A stretch of 64,000 bases of DNA, taken from Bacteroidaceae bacterium. GTDB lineage: Bacteria > Bacteroidota > Bacteroidia > Bacteroidales > Bacteroidaceae. Positions 33,031 to 42,102 of the stretch are shown piece by piece; position 1 is the first letter of the stretch; each line of letters begins with the position of its first letter. The translations under genes were made by a program, and so were the position numbers. The notes below the pieces were generated by a model. It worked only from the letters and a program-made list of their open reading frames with translations, did no database searches and was not told the DNA's origin. The stretch is from positions 1-64,000 of the forward strand of contig JAFVSR010000014.1 in assembly GCA_017503645.1 (NCBI GenBank). The letters are read 5' to 3'.

Positions 33031-35430
33031 ATGGCAAAAAAGAACAGACGGCAGCAAAACGACAACACCCTGCCCATCATAGACCTGCTATACCTGTGCG
33101 CAGCCAACTGGCACTGGTTTGCAGCCTCGCTATTCATCTCGCTATCTATCTCGGTATTGTACATACTTATGACACCGCCCGTGTATATGAGCCGTGCATC
33201 GGTGCTCATAAAAGACGATAGCCAAACACGTACAGGCGCAGCCAATTCATTCACCGCATTCAGCGACAACCACCGCAGCAATGCCGATGAGGAGCTTATG
33301 GCAATGCGTTCACCCGCAATAATGGCCGAGGCCGTCAAACGCTTAGGGCTCGATATCACCTACACCGATGACGGCCGTTTCCACGACCCTGTCATTTACG
33401 GGCACGGCCTGCCTGTCACCCTCAAGATGCTCGATTTGGGCAAGAACGACGATGCAACCCTCACAATGAACCTTCAAAGCGACGGCACGCTCTGTATGTG
33501 GGGATTCTCCAAAAACGATAACAGCATAGGCGGGTTCATACGCGCCACCGACGGTCAGACGGTGGAAACACCCATCGGCCGCATAGCAGTGACATTTACC
33601 GAGTACAGCGAGAACAACCGCAACTGCAACATAAACGTCACACGCACCAACATAAACGAAACAATAGAGAGGTTCTACTCCAATTTCAGCGCCTCGTTCG
33701 AGAACGAGAACACCACCATTGCCAACCTTCGCATCAAAGATATATCCACCCTGCGTGGTCGCGCCATCTTGGAAGCAATGATGGAGATATATAACGAGCA
33801 GTGGATGGCCGACAAGAACCAGATAGCCATAAGCACCGATAGTTTCCTCAACGAGCGCATATCACTGCTGCAGCAGGAGCTATGGCAACTCGACGGACAG
33901 GCGGCATCATATGCAGGCCGTGGCGCACAAACCGGCAAAAGCGATGGTAGTGCGATGCTATCGCAAATGAAAGAGACCGAGAAGGAACTGTTAGAGCTTA
34001 ACAACCAACGCGAAATAGTACAATATATCATAAACATACTACGCGACGACAAGCGCCTGCTGCTGCCAGGCAACATAGGTCTTAAGAACGTAAACATACA
34101 ATCACTTGCCGACGAATACAACAACGCCCTGCTGCGCCGCAACGCCATTGCACAGAACAGCAGCGAGAGCAACCCCATTGTAAAAGACTATGATAAACGC
34201 TTAGACAAATTCAAGGAGACCATAATATCGGCCGCCAACAATGAGATAGAAAGCCTCAACTCCCAAATAAGGCTCACCCGTAAAGCCGAGAGCAAGAGCA
34301 ACCAGGCACTTGCCACAAGCCCCGAACTCGCCAAGCAACAGCAGAACATAGAGCGCCAGCTGAAGGTAAAAAACGCCCTCTACCTCTTTCTGCTGCAAAA
34401 GCGCGAAGAAAACGAGCTCTCCAAGGAATACACCGCAAGCAACACCCGTGTGATATCGGCACCATCGAGTTCGTGGACGCCGGTTGCACCTATGAAGAAA
34501 AACGCCATCCTTATGGCACTCGCAATAGGCCTGCTGGTGCCCACGGCCATCATCTTCTTCAAGGAGATAAGCAACAACAAGGTGCGCGGGCGAAAGGACC
34601 TTGAGGATTTAGATATTCCTTTTGTTGGCGAGATACCTCTATACATACCCACAGACCGCAAAGAGGCAAAATTGGCAATGCGTGGCAAAGCACCCAAAAA
34701 CATTATTGTAAAGAACGGAAAGCGCGACATCATAAACGAAGCTTTCCGCGTGCTGCGCACCAACCTGCAGTTCATCACCAAACAAAAGGAAGGGTGCAAT
34801 GTAATCGCACTGACATCATTCAACCCCGGCAGTGGCAAGACATTCCTCACGATGAACATTGCCGCCGGCCTTGCACTCAAGGGCGAGAAGGTGCTGGTTA
34901 TCGACGGCGATATGCGCCACGGCTCATCATCGGAATATGTGTCATCACCCAAAACAGGTATAAGCAACTACCTGAGCAAAGGCATCGACAGCATAGATGG
35001 CGCAATTGTAACCTACCCCGGACACGACGGGCTGCACGTACTCCCCGTGGGCACCATTCCACCCAACCCCACCGAGTTACTGCACGAAAAGCGCTTTGGC
35101 GAGCTCATCACGCAGCTGCGCGACAAATACAGCTACATACTCATAGACTGCCCGCCCGTGGATATTGTTGCCGACACACAGATAATCGAGGAGTATACCG
35201 ACCGCACCCTCTTCGTAGTGCGCACAGGCTTGCTGGCCCGCAATATGCTCGACGAATTGGAGAGCATACACGAGGAGAAACGCCTCAAGAACCTTGCCAT
35301 CATACTCAATGGTACATACAGCCACGGCGGCTACTACAAATACGGTTATCGTTACAGCTACCGCTACAGCTATCGTTATGGCTATCGCTATGGCTACAAG
35401 TATGGTTATCACGGCGAGAAAAAGAAGTAA
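33031..35430 (+). CDS. Wzc-type polysaccharide co-polymerase and tyrosine autokinase
   Basis: A 799-residue BY-kinase that controls chain length and export. It has an N-terminal transmembrane helix (about 28-50), a long periplasmic Wzz domain with coiled coil (about 60-475), and a second membrane helix (about 490-510, AILMALAIGLLVPTAIIFF). The cytoplasmic kinase carries Walker A FNPGSGKT (597-604), Walker A' VLVIDGDMR and Walker B YILIDCPP. The last 30 residues alternate Tyr with Gly, Ser, Arg or Lys and serve as the autophosphorylation cluster. It is co-transcribed with wza. A decayed copy of the tail coding sequence lies 150 bp downstream. Confidence 0.95.
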   Translation: MAKKNRRQQNDNTLPIIDLLYLCAANWHWFAASLFISLSISVLYILMTPPVYMSRASVLIKDDSQTRTGAANSFTAFSDNHRSNADEELMAMRSPAIMAEAVKRLGLDITYTDDGRFHDPVIYGHGLPVTLKMLDLGKNDDATLTMNLQSDGTLCMWGFSKNDNSIGGFIRATDGQTVETPIGRIAVTFTEYSENNRNCNINVTRTNINETIERFYSNFSASFENENTTIANLRIKDISTLRGRAILEAMMEIYNEQWMADKNQIAISTDSFLNERISLLQQELWQLDGQAASYAGRGAQTGKSDGSAMLSQMKETEKELLELNNQREIVQYIINILRDDKRLLLPGNIGLKNVNIQSLADEYNNALLRRNAIAQNSSESNPIVKDYDKRLDKFKETIISAANNEIESLNSQIRLTRKAESKSNQALATSPELAKQQQNIERQLKVKNALYLFLLQKREENELSKEYTASNTRVISAPSSSWTPVAPMKKNAILMALAIGLLVPTAIIFFKEISNNKVRGRKDLEDLDIPFVGEIPLYIPTDRKEAKLAMRGKAPKNIIVKNGKRDIINEAFRVLRTNLQFITKQKEGCNVIALTSFNPGSGKTFLTMNIAAGLALKGEKVLVIDGDMRHGSSSEYVSSPKTGISNYLSKGIDSIDGAIVTYPGHDGLHVLPVGTIPPNPTELLHEKRFGELITQLRDKYSYILIDCPPVDIVADTQIIEEYTDRTLFVVRTGLLARNMLDELESIHEEKRLKNLAIILNGTYSHGGYYKYGYRYSYRYSYRYGYRYGYKYGYHGEKKK

Positions 35431-35448
35431 CATTCGCATAATAAGCCT

Positions 35449-35531
35449 GTCATTCCGACAGAGCGACAGCGACAAGGAATCTAAAACACCGCGCAATGTC
35501 ATTCCGACAGAGCGGCAGCGATGAGGAATCT
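35449..35531. repeat. Pair of 34-bp REP-like repeats
   Basis: Two copies, 35449-35482 and 35498-35531, with three mismatches and a 49-bp period. Each begins GTCATTCCGACAGAGCG and ends AGGAATCT, with inner complementarity ATTCC/GGAAT. Similar CATTCC...GGAATC elements are scattered in many Bacteroidota genomes. Confidence 0.8.
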
Positions 35532-35575
35532 CAGAGATCTCTCACATACGTTCGAGATGACAAAAGAAACAATAG

Positions 35576-35620
35576 AGATTACAATACGGCTATCAGGGCG
35601 ATAAAAAGAAGAAACAGTGA
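35576..35620 (+). pseudogene. Decayed duplicate of the BY-kinase C-terminal tail
   Basis: The bases from 35580 to 35611 match the end of the kinase gene (35394-35427) at 28 of 32 positions after allowing a 1-nt gap. Read in frame from 35585 it gives YGYQGDKKKKQ and a stop, against YGYHGEKKK at the real end. There is no start and the missing base shifts the upstream frame, so this is a remnant. Confidence 0.7.
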
Positions 35621-35669
35621 CTGAGGGGTGAGAGTAATAACCAAGGCCCCAAATAAATAATCAACCACT

Positions 35670-36386
35670 ATGTGGCCCTTCACAAAAAAGAGAACCATAA
35701 CCCAAAGCAACCTGCTTGCCGACGGCACCGACCACCACTCGCATATACTGCCCGGGGTGGATGACGGCATTGCCACAATGGAGGAAGCCTTACAGGCGCT
35801 GCAAGCCCTTGCCGCCACCGGCATCAAGGAGGTATGGCTCACACCCCACATAATGGAGGACTACCCAAACACCCCCGCGGCATTGCAAGAGAGATTCGCC
35901 ACCCTGCAGAGCAGCTACTCAGGGCCCATAACGCTGCACTTGGCTGCCGAGTATATGATAGATAACCAGTTCCACGAACTATTGGAGAGCGGCAACCTTC
36001 TACCCATAGGCAACACCGGCAACCACCTGCTTGTGGAGACATCCTATTTCACACCACCGATGCAACTAAATGAAACGCTGCAACGCATAAAATCAAAAGG
36101 CTATCACCCGCTGCTTGCCCACCCCGAGCGCTATATATATATGGACAACAGCCAATACCGCACGCTCCACGAAAGCGGTGTCAAAATGCAGCTGAACATA
36201 CTTTCCCTTGCCAGTGCCTATGGCCGTGCGGTGCAGAAAAAGGCTGCTTGGCTGTTGAAGAACAATATGTACACCGTTGCGGGAAGCGACCTCCACTGCA
36301 CCGATGCTTTGGCGATAATTAACGCCACACCACTTGATAAGGAACACTATAGCGCGTTACAGAAACTTTTGCACACAAATTTATAG
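35670..36386 (+). CDS. PHP-type protein tyrosine phosphatase (CpsB/YwqE family)
   Basis: A 238-residue manganese-dependent phosphatase that removes phosphate from the tyrosine tail of the BY-kinase, so the kinase can cycle. The metal ligands of the PHP fold are visible in DHHSHILPGVDDG, VWLTPHIMEDY, LLAHPERYIYM and VAGSDLHC. Gram-negative E. coli uses a different phosphatase (Wzb); the PHP type is usual in Firmicutes and Bacteroidota. It starts 240 bp after the kinase, across the REP-like repeats, and 2 nt before the flippase. Confidence 0.93.
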   Translation: MWPFTKKRTITQSNLLADGTDHHSHILPGVDDGIATMEEALQALQALAATGIKEVWLTPHIMEDYPNTPAALQERFATLQSSYSGPITLHLAAEYMIDNQFHELLESGNLLPIGNTGNHLLVETSYFTPPMQLNETLQRIKSKGYHPLLAHPERYIYMDNSQYRTLHESGVKMQLNILSLASAYGRAVQKKAAWLLKNNMYTVAGSDLHCTDALAIINATPLDKEHYSALQKLLHTNL

Positions 36387-36388
36387 AA

Positions 36389-37924
36389 ATGAGTGACCAT
36401 AGCGAGGCAAACAAGCGCATAGCCAAGAACACGATGTTGTTATACGGGCGTATGGGGCTGATGATGATTATCAGTTTCTTTACCGCACGTATCACATTGG
36501 AAGCACTCGGTGTAGTGGACTACGGCATTAACAATGTTGTGGGTGGGCTTGTATCAATGTTCTCGTTAATATCCGGCTCATTAACTGCGTCTGCCGGTCG
36601 TTTTATAACATTCGGTTTGGGCGAAGGCAATAAAGAAAAACTCAACCGCATATTTGTCACAGCGGTAAACATACACATTATTCTTGCAATAATTGTGGTT
36701 ATAGCCATAGAAACCATTGGGGTGTGGTTCCTAGTGAACAAAATGGTTATACCACCCAACCGCCTCGTGGCTGCGCACTGGGTTCTTCAATGCTCCACAA
36801 TTGGCTTTGCCATAGGACTGCTCTCCACACCATACAATGCAGCTATCATTGCGCACGAAAAAATGGGCGTTTATGCCTATTTTTCAATCTTCGATGCCAT
36901 TGCGCGCCTTGCCATTGTATTCTCCATCAAATACTATGGAGGAGACAAACTTATTCTTTTGGCGGTTATTTCGCTTATTCCAACTATTGTTAAACAATTA
37001 TACTATTGGTATTACTGCAAAAGCCGGTTCGAAGAGTGCCACTACACCCCATTGTGGGATAAAAAAATATTCAAGGAAATGTTTAGCTTCGCCGGATGGA
37101 ATTTCATAGGAGCAAGTTCTGCACAATTAAAAGACCAAGGAGTAAACATTGCCATAAATATGTTTCACAGCCCGGCTGTAAATGCAGCACGTGGTATAGC
37201 TATGCAGATATCCGGAATAGTGGGGCAATTCACGGGCAACATATCTATGGCCATACACCCTCAAATAACAAAAGAATTTGCTGCTAAGGATTATGCAAGA
37301 ATGCACAATCTTATGTTCAAGGGAACTAAGATTGTCTATTTCCTTTTTATGACAATTTCAATTCCCATCTTCTTTGAAATTGAAACAATTCTTTACATCT
37401 GGCTTGGGCAGGTACCCGAGCACACCGTGCTCTTCACAAGATTGGTTCTTGTACTTTGCCTTTCCGAGATAATATCCTCCACTTTAATCACAGCACAATT
37501 AGCCACAGGAAAAATAAGAAACTATCAAATTGTGGTAGGTGGTACACAAATGCTAAATTTCCCCATATCCTATATGCTACTACATTTAGGATTTTTCCCC
37601 GAGATAACCCTCATTGTAGCAATCACAATTTCACAGCTATGTTTTGTTGAAAGATTGTTTTTTCTACGCCATATGGTACAATTACCATCTCTTAAATTTG
37701 CAAAGGATATATATTTAAATTCCATAATTGTGACCATCATATCTGCTATTATACCTGCCATTTTCTATTTTAAGATTAACAATGAAACCCTTCGTTTCTT
37801 CACTGTTTGCATATCATCAGTGGTTTCGTCTTTCGCTACTATATACATTATAGGCCTCAAAAAAGATGAGAAAAGGCTTGTCATTCAATATCTGCACAAA
37901 CTCACAAACAAGCTGAAAAAATGA
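36389..37924 (+). CDS. wzx: Wzx-type polysaccharide flippase
   Basis: A 511-residue integral membrane protein of the MOP/PST superfamily with about 14 hydrophobic segments. It turns the lipid-linked repeat unit from the inner to the outer face of the cytoplasmic membrane. The N-terminal part (NTMLLYGRMGLMMIISFFTARI) and segments such as SLISGSLTASAGRFITFGLG are typical. The sequence becomes A/T-richer toward the 3' end, where the low-GC section of the locus begins. The stop overlaps the next gene by 4 nt. Confidence 0.9.
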   Translation: MSDHSEANKRIAKNTMLLYGRMGLMMIISFFTARITLEALGVVDYGINNVVGGLVSMFSLISGSLTASAGRFITFGLGEGNKEKLNRIFVTAVNIHIILAIIVVIAIETIGVWFLVNKMVIPPNRLVAAHWVLQCSTIGFAIGLLSTPYNAAIIAHEKMGVYAYFSIFDAIARLAIVFSIKYYGGDKLILLAVISLIPTIVKQLYYWYYCKSRFEECHYTPLWDKKIFKEMFSFAGWNFIGASSAQLKDQGVNIAINMFHSPAVNAARGIAMQISGIVGQFTGNISMAIHPQITKEFAAKDYARMHNLMFKGTKIVYFLFMTISIPIFFEIETILYIWLGQVPEHTVLFTRLVLVLCLSEIISSTLITAQLATGKIRNYQIVVGGTQMLNFPISYMLLHLGFFPEITLIVAITISQLCFVERLFFLRHMVQLPSLKFAKDIYLNSIIVTIISAIIPAIFYFKINNETLRFFTVCISSVVSSFATIYIIGLKKDEKRLVIQYLHKLTNKLKK

Positions 37925-39111
37925 TAATAATAGACAACCCTCAAAATTGCTGCGGCTGTACAGCCTGCGTAAGCGTATGCCCGCGCAAAGCCATCACAAT
38001 GCAACCCGATGCTTTGGGGTTTCTCTACCCTCAAATAGACAAAGACTTATGTACAAATTGTGGATTATGCGAAAAAGTTTGCGCATTTAATGAAAATTAC
38101 GAAAAGAGCAGCGATAACATTCTTGATGTATATGCTGTACGTCACAAGGATATTAAAGAGATTGAGAAAAGCCGTAGCGGAGCAATGTTTGTTGCCATCA
38201 CGGACTATATTTTAGAAAACAACGGAGTAGTCTATGGAGCAGGATACAGCGACCACTTCCGCGTCACACATAAAAGAGCTGTGACAAAAACAGAGCGTGA
38301 CGAATTTCGTGGTAGTAAATATGTACAAAGTGAACTTGGCAGCACCTTTACAAAAGTTTATAAGGACCTTAAAAATGGAACTTTGGTATGTTTTTCAGGC
38401 ACTCCTTGCCAAGTTGCCGGGTTACGTTCCTTTCTAAAGGCACAAAAAGCCAATACAGAAAAACTACTACTCATAGATATCGTATGCCACGGTACACCAA
38501 GCCCTTACATATGGCGGGATTATCTTGCATACATTGAAAAGAAGCACAAAGGGAAGGCAACAGGCGTCAGTTTTCGCGACAAAGAGGATATTGGGTGGAC
38601 AGCACATAAAGAGTCCTTCATTATAAACAACCATAAAATAACAACCGACACATACACCGATTTATTTTACAAACATATAATGTTTAGACATTCTTGCAAG
38701 GTGTGCCATTTTGCAAACACAAGCCGGCCTTCAAATATTACCATAGCCGATTTTTGGGGATGGCAGAATGTGGATAAGGATTTCAACAAAGACGACAAAG
38801 GGGTTTCTTTGGTGTTTATAAACTCACTTAAGGGAAAACGTTTCTTTGAAAAGGTTGCGACATCTGTAAACACCATTAAAACAAAACTGCAATATGCTCT
38901 ACAACCAAATCTTCAAAGCCCAAGCATCCCAAACCCAAGAAGAATGGAATTTGAAATTGATTATACTCGCAAGGGATTTATATATGTTGCAAAAAAATAT
39001 GGGAACATCGGATTTATATGCCGCCTGATGCAAAAATATCCTATTATCGCAAAAATTGTATGGAATGTCAACGATAGGATAATCAAAAAACTATGGAAAA
39101 GAAGAAAGTAG
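37921..39111 (+). CDS. Iron-sulfur protein of the F420 hydrogenase beta-subunit family
   Basis: A 396-residue protein. The N terminus is a two-cluster 4Fe-4S ferredoxin domain with CCGCTACVSVCP and CTNCGLCEKVC. The rest matches the coenzyme F420 hydrogenase/dehydrogenase beta-subunit family (GTPCQVAGLRSFL, DIVCHGTPSPYIW, FRHSCKVCHFAN). In polysaccharide loci these genes nearly always sit next to a polysaccharide pyruvyl transferase, as here (19-nt overlap). The reaction is not known; a redox step on a sugar or a pyruvyl group is inference. Confidence 0.9.
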   Translation: MIIIDNPQNCCGCTACVSVCPRKAITMQPDALGFLYPQIDKDLCTNCGLCEKVCAFNENYEKSSDNILDVYAVRHKDIKEIEKSRSGAMFVAITDYILENNGVVYGAGYSDHFRVTHKRAVTKTERDEFRGSKYVQSELGSTFTKVYKDLKNGTLVCFSGTPCQVAGLRSFLKAQKANTEKLLLIDIVCHGTPSPYIWRDYLAYIEKKHKGKATGVSFRDKEDIGWTAHKESFIINNHKITTDTYTDLFYKHIMFRHSCKVCHFANTSRPSNITIADFWGWQNVDKDFNKDDKGVSLVFINSLKGKRFFEKVATSVNTIKTKLQYALQPNLQSPSIPNPRRMEFEIDYTRKGFIYVAKKYGNIGFICRLMQKYPIIAKIVWNVNDRIIKKLWKRRK

Positions 39112-40187
39112 GTATACTTACATTTCACAGAGCTTATAATTATGGAGCAATGCTCCAATGCTATGCACTATATAAAACAATAGAAAATATTGGCCATCTA
39201 CCACAAATCGTTGATTACAGACAATCGTATATAGAAAAGCAGTATGCATATTCAAACAATATTACAACAAAAGAAGAACTCAAGAAGGTTTTTCTAAACC
39301 CACGTTGGTTGCCTGGTTTTATAGTAAAAATATTACCTGAAAGAATTCGCTATATAAGAAGAAGATGGTCCCTATATCAAGGTTTTTCTTTCAGCAAAAA
39401 AGTTTTATCTCCAGAGCAAATGCCACAAGGACTTAATACCATAATTATTGGCAGCGACCAAGTATGGGCCAATTATTGCACCAATGGTATAGATGAAACA
39501 TATTATGGTAATTTTCCACACGTGAACACCAATATTATCGGCTATGCAATAAGCAGCAATCTTGCATCATTACAAGAAACAGGTATGGAAAAATTAACCA
39601 TACTTTGCAAAAATTTCAAGGCACTATCTTTTAGAGAAGAAGAAATAGGGAAATATTTAAGCAAAGAGATAAATATAGAAGCAACGATTGTCTTAGATCC
39701 CACATTGCTGCTAAGAAAGAGTGAGTGGATGCGTTTAATAGCTGATATGCCGGAGGTCATCAATCAAGATTATATACTGACATTCTTCCTTAATTATGAT
39801 TTCGACCTTACTGACGTAACTAAGGAAATTAAAAAATTCTCTGCTGACAGAAATTGCAAAGTAATTAACTTGCCCGATGTTGTCGATTCACCTACCAACT
39901 TCCTAAACTTGATAAAGAATGCAAAGCAAATTATAACATCCTCTTTTCACACTATTGTCTTTTCGATTATATTCAATAAAGATTTTTATGCCATAAAAAC
40001 CAATAATGGAAAAGATATAAGATACATAAACCTACTCAACAAGTTGGGTTTGCAAAAAAGGCTTATAGAATATGGTGAGCTGACAAACACAATTGAGACA
40101 ACCATTGATTATGAAAAAGTTGAAACAAAACTTGAAAAGGAGCGCTCATTATCAATAAACTATATAAGGAACAATATACAACTATGA
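39093..40187 (+). CDS. Polysaccharide pyruvyl transferase family protein
   Basis: A 364-residue GT-B-like enzyme of the CsaB/WcaK family, which moves pyruvate from phosphoenolpyruvate onto a sugar as a ketal and so adds negative charge. Marks are ILTFHRAYNYGAMLQCYALY, IIGSDQVWANY, SFREEEIGKYL and ITSSFHTIVFSIIF near the end. The coding region is strongly A/T-rich. It overlaps both neighbours (19 nt and 4 nt). Confidence 0.9.
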   Translation: MEKKKVGILTFHRAYNYGAMLQCYALYKTIENIGHLPQIVDYRQSYIEKQYAYSNNITTKEELKKVFLNPRWLPGFIVKILPERIRYIRRRWSLYQGFSFSKKVLSPEQMPQGLNTIIIGSDQVWANYCTNGIDETYYGNFPHVNTNIIGYAISSNLASLQETGMEKLTILCKNFKALSFREEEIGKYLSKEINIEATIVLDPTLLLRKSEWMRLIADMPEVINQDYILTFFLNYDFDLTDVTKEIKKFSADRNCKVINLPDVVDSPTNFLNLIKNAKQIITSSFHTIVFSIIFNKDFYAIKTNNGKDIRYINLLNKLGLQKRLIEYGELTNTIETTIDYEKVETKLEKERSLSINYIRNNIQL

Positions 40188-41086
40188 ACATCGCCCTTTG
40201 CACAGATGATAAATATGCATTTCCTTGCGGAGTGTGCATAACATCTATTCTCGAGAACAACAAAAACGAGGAGTGCAACATATATATTCTAACCGAAGGT
40301 TTGAGCGAGAGTACTAAAGCAAAGTTCAAAACTTTGGAGAGAACATATAACCAAACGATAACTATTCTCACAATAGATGCAAAGGATTTTGACGAACTAA
40401 AGAGAAGCAACCGTTTCCCTAAATCGATATACTTTAGATTCCTGCTGCCCAAACTTATAAAAGGCGAAGGCAAGATATTGTATCTCGACTGCGATATAAT
40501 TGTAACCAAGGAACTAAAAGAACTTTGGAACACCGACATAAGCAACTATGCTTGTGGCGTTATAGAGGACCAAAGAAGTGACGATATAAGGGTGCAGAAC
40601 AACATAGAACTATACGACACCTATTTCAATTCCGGTGTTCTGCTTATGAACCTTGAATATTGGAGAGAAAACGACATTGCAAAACAGCTCACTGACTTCA
40701 TCTATAACAATGCTGAAAAGTGCGATTTCCCTGACCAAGATGCGCTTAACTTTGTATTGTATAAAAAGGTTCATTATTTAGATTACACTTACAACTATCA
40801 GGAACTTATGCTGCTTGCGCCCAAAGAATGTTTTTTGCATAAAAGCAAATGGAATAAGTTATTGGGGAGCAATGAAACGCCAGCAATAATACACTACAAT
40901 GGATGGATTAAACCCTGGATTTTGACCTGCACACACAAGTTTAAGAGTGAATTTCTAAAATATAAAGAAAACAGCCCCTGGAAGAAAGAGAAATTAAAAC
41001 CACGCTATACTTTTATACAAAAAATAATGCTGATACGCAGAATAACGTTGAACATTCTATGGAATAAAGACCATTGCATAGAATAA
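40184..41086 (+). CDS. Glycosyltransferase family 8, first copy
   Basis: A 300-residue retaining GT-A enzyme of the LgtC/galactosyltransferase type. The DxD metal motif is in ILYLDCDIIV, followed by WNTDISNYACGVIED, FNSGVLLMNLEYWR and the late motif AIIHYNGWIKPW. Donor is probably UDP-glucose or UDP-galactose, judged from the family only. It is the first gene of an alternating GT8-GT2-GT8-GT2 set. Confidence 0.9.
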   Translation: MNIALCTDDKYAFPCGVCITSILENNKNEECNIYILTEGLSESTKAKFKTLERTYNQTITILTIDAKDFDELKRSNRFPKSIYFRFLLPKLIKGEGKILYLDCDIIVTKELKELWNTDISNYACGVIEDQRSDDIRVQNNIELYDTYFNSGVLLMNLEYWRENDIAKQLTDFIYNNAEKCDFPDQDALNFVLYKKVHYLDYTYNYQELMLLAPKECFLHKSKWNKLLGSNETPAIIHYNGWIKPWILTCTHKFKSEFLKYKENSPWKKEKLKPRYTFIQKIMLIRRITLNILWNKDHCIE

Positions 41087-41145
41087 AATGTATTCAGAAC
41101 GCTAAAGCAAGGAAAAATCTGACGAGATATTACTTTAATCACGCA

Positions 41146-42102
41146 ATGCAAAAAGAGTTAATAGGTGTAATAGTTCCTGTATATAAAACCGAGGAATACA
41201 TTGTGGAATGCATTGAAAGCATTCTTGCGCAAACATACACTAATTTCCGCCTTATACTTGTTGATGACGGCAGCCCCGATGCTGCCGGTACCATATGCGA
41301 TGAATATGCAGCAAAAGATAGCCGCATAACAGTTATTCACCAGGAAAATGCCGGTGTTACACGTGCAAGAGCCCGTGGTGTTGAAGAAGCCAACGATTGT
41401 GAATGGATAACATTTGTGGATAGTGATGACACCCTGACAAAAGATGCATTAGAACATTTATACTCATACACAAACAATCACACAGATATTATATTGTCGC
41501 CTATAGATAATTACATTAACCCACAAAAATATTCAGTAGGAAATACTGAATACCGTAAGCTTGTTGCAAGCAATATGAGCTATGCAGATACACCATGGGG
41601 CAAACTGATAAGAAGGAGTATTTTTAATAGTTATGTTTTTGATATTCCGCAACAAATAAAAGTTGACGAGGATAATATAATGAATATTCGCCTCGCCTTT
41701 AACACCGAAAAAGATGTTTACATCTGCGCAAAGAATATTTATAATTATCGAGACAACAATAATAGCATTACTCATACTTTTGAGAGAGACTTGGAATATT
41801 ATCAGGAAGTTCAGAAATTAAGAATAGCATCATTCCCTGAAGATAATTATAAGGAATATTTAACTACCACCATACCCAAGAGGTTGCTCAGATGGCGTGA
41901 ATATTATATGTATAAAAGCAAAGTGCCGGAGATGATAGGAAACTGTTTCTATATAGAACTAAAAACAGATATTGAAAAAACCGGTTACAAAATGCCTTTT
42001 TTACATAAAATACTGTTTTACCACACAGATCCTATTATAAGAACAGTAGCCATAAACATAATAAAATTACAAAATCTTTTAAATAGAAGATGGAAGAGGT
42101 AA
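41146..42102 (+). CDS. Glycosyltransferase family 2, first of a matched pair
   Basis: A 318-residue inverting GT-A enzyme. The start at 41146 is chosen because it gives the standard beginning GVIVPVYKTEEYI; an in-frame ATG at 41074 overlaps the previous gene. DDGSPDAAG and the DxD motif FVDSDD are present. Its first 95 residues are nearly the same as those of the gene at 43043, while the C-terminal parts differ, so acceptor specificity should differ. It overlaps the next gene by 13 nt. Confidence 0.9.
   Translation: MQKELIGVIVPVYKTEEYIVECIESILAQTYTNFRLILVDDGSPDAAGTICDEYAAKDSRITVIHQENAGVTRARARGVEEANDCEWITFVDSDDTLTKDALEHLYSYTNNHTDIILSPIDNYINPQKYSVGNTEYRKLVASNMSYADTPWGKLIRRSIFNSYVFDIPQQIKVDEDNIMNIRLAFNTEKDVYICAKNIYNYRDNNNSITHTFERDLEYYQEVQKLRIASFPEDNYKEYLTTTIPKRLLRWREYYMYKSKVPEMIGNCFYIELKTDIEKTGYKMPFLHKILFYHTDPIIRTVAINIIKLQNLLNRRWKR

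Noticed and set aside
35294..35524. 76-codon forward frame over the kinase tail and REP-like repeats
   Set aside because: It is the tyrosine-tail repeat read in another frame and ends in the repeats; no support as a gene.
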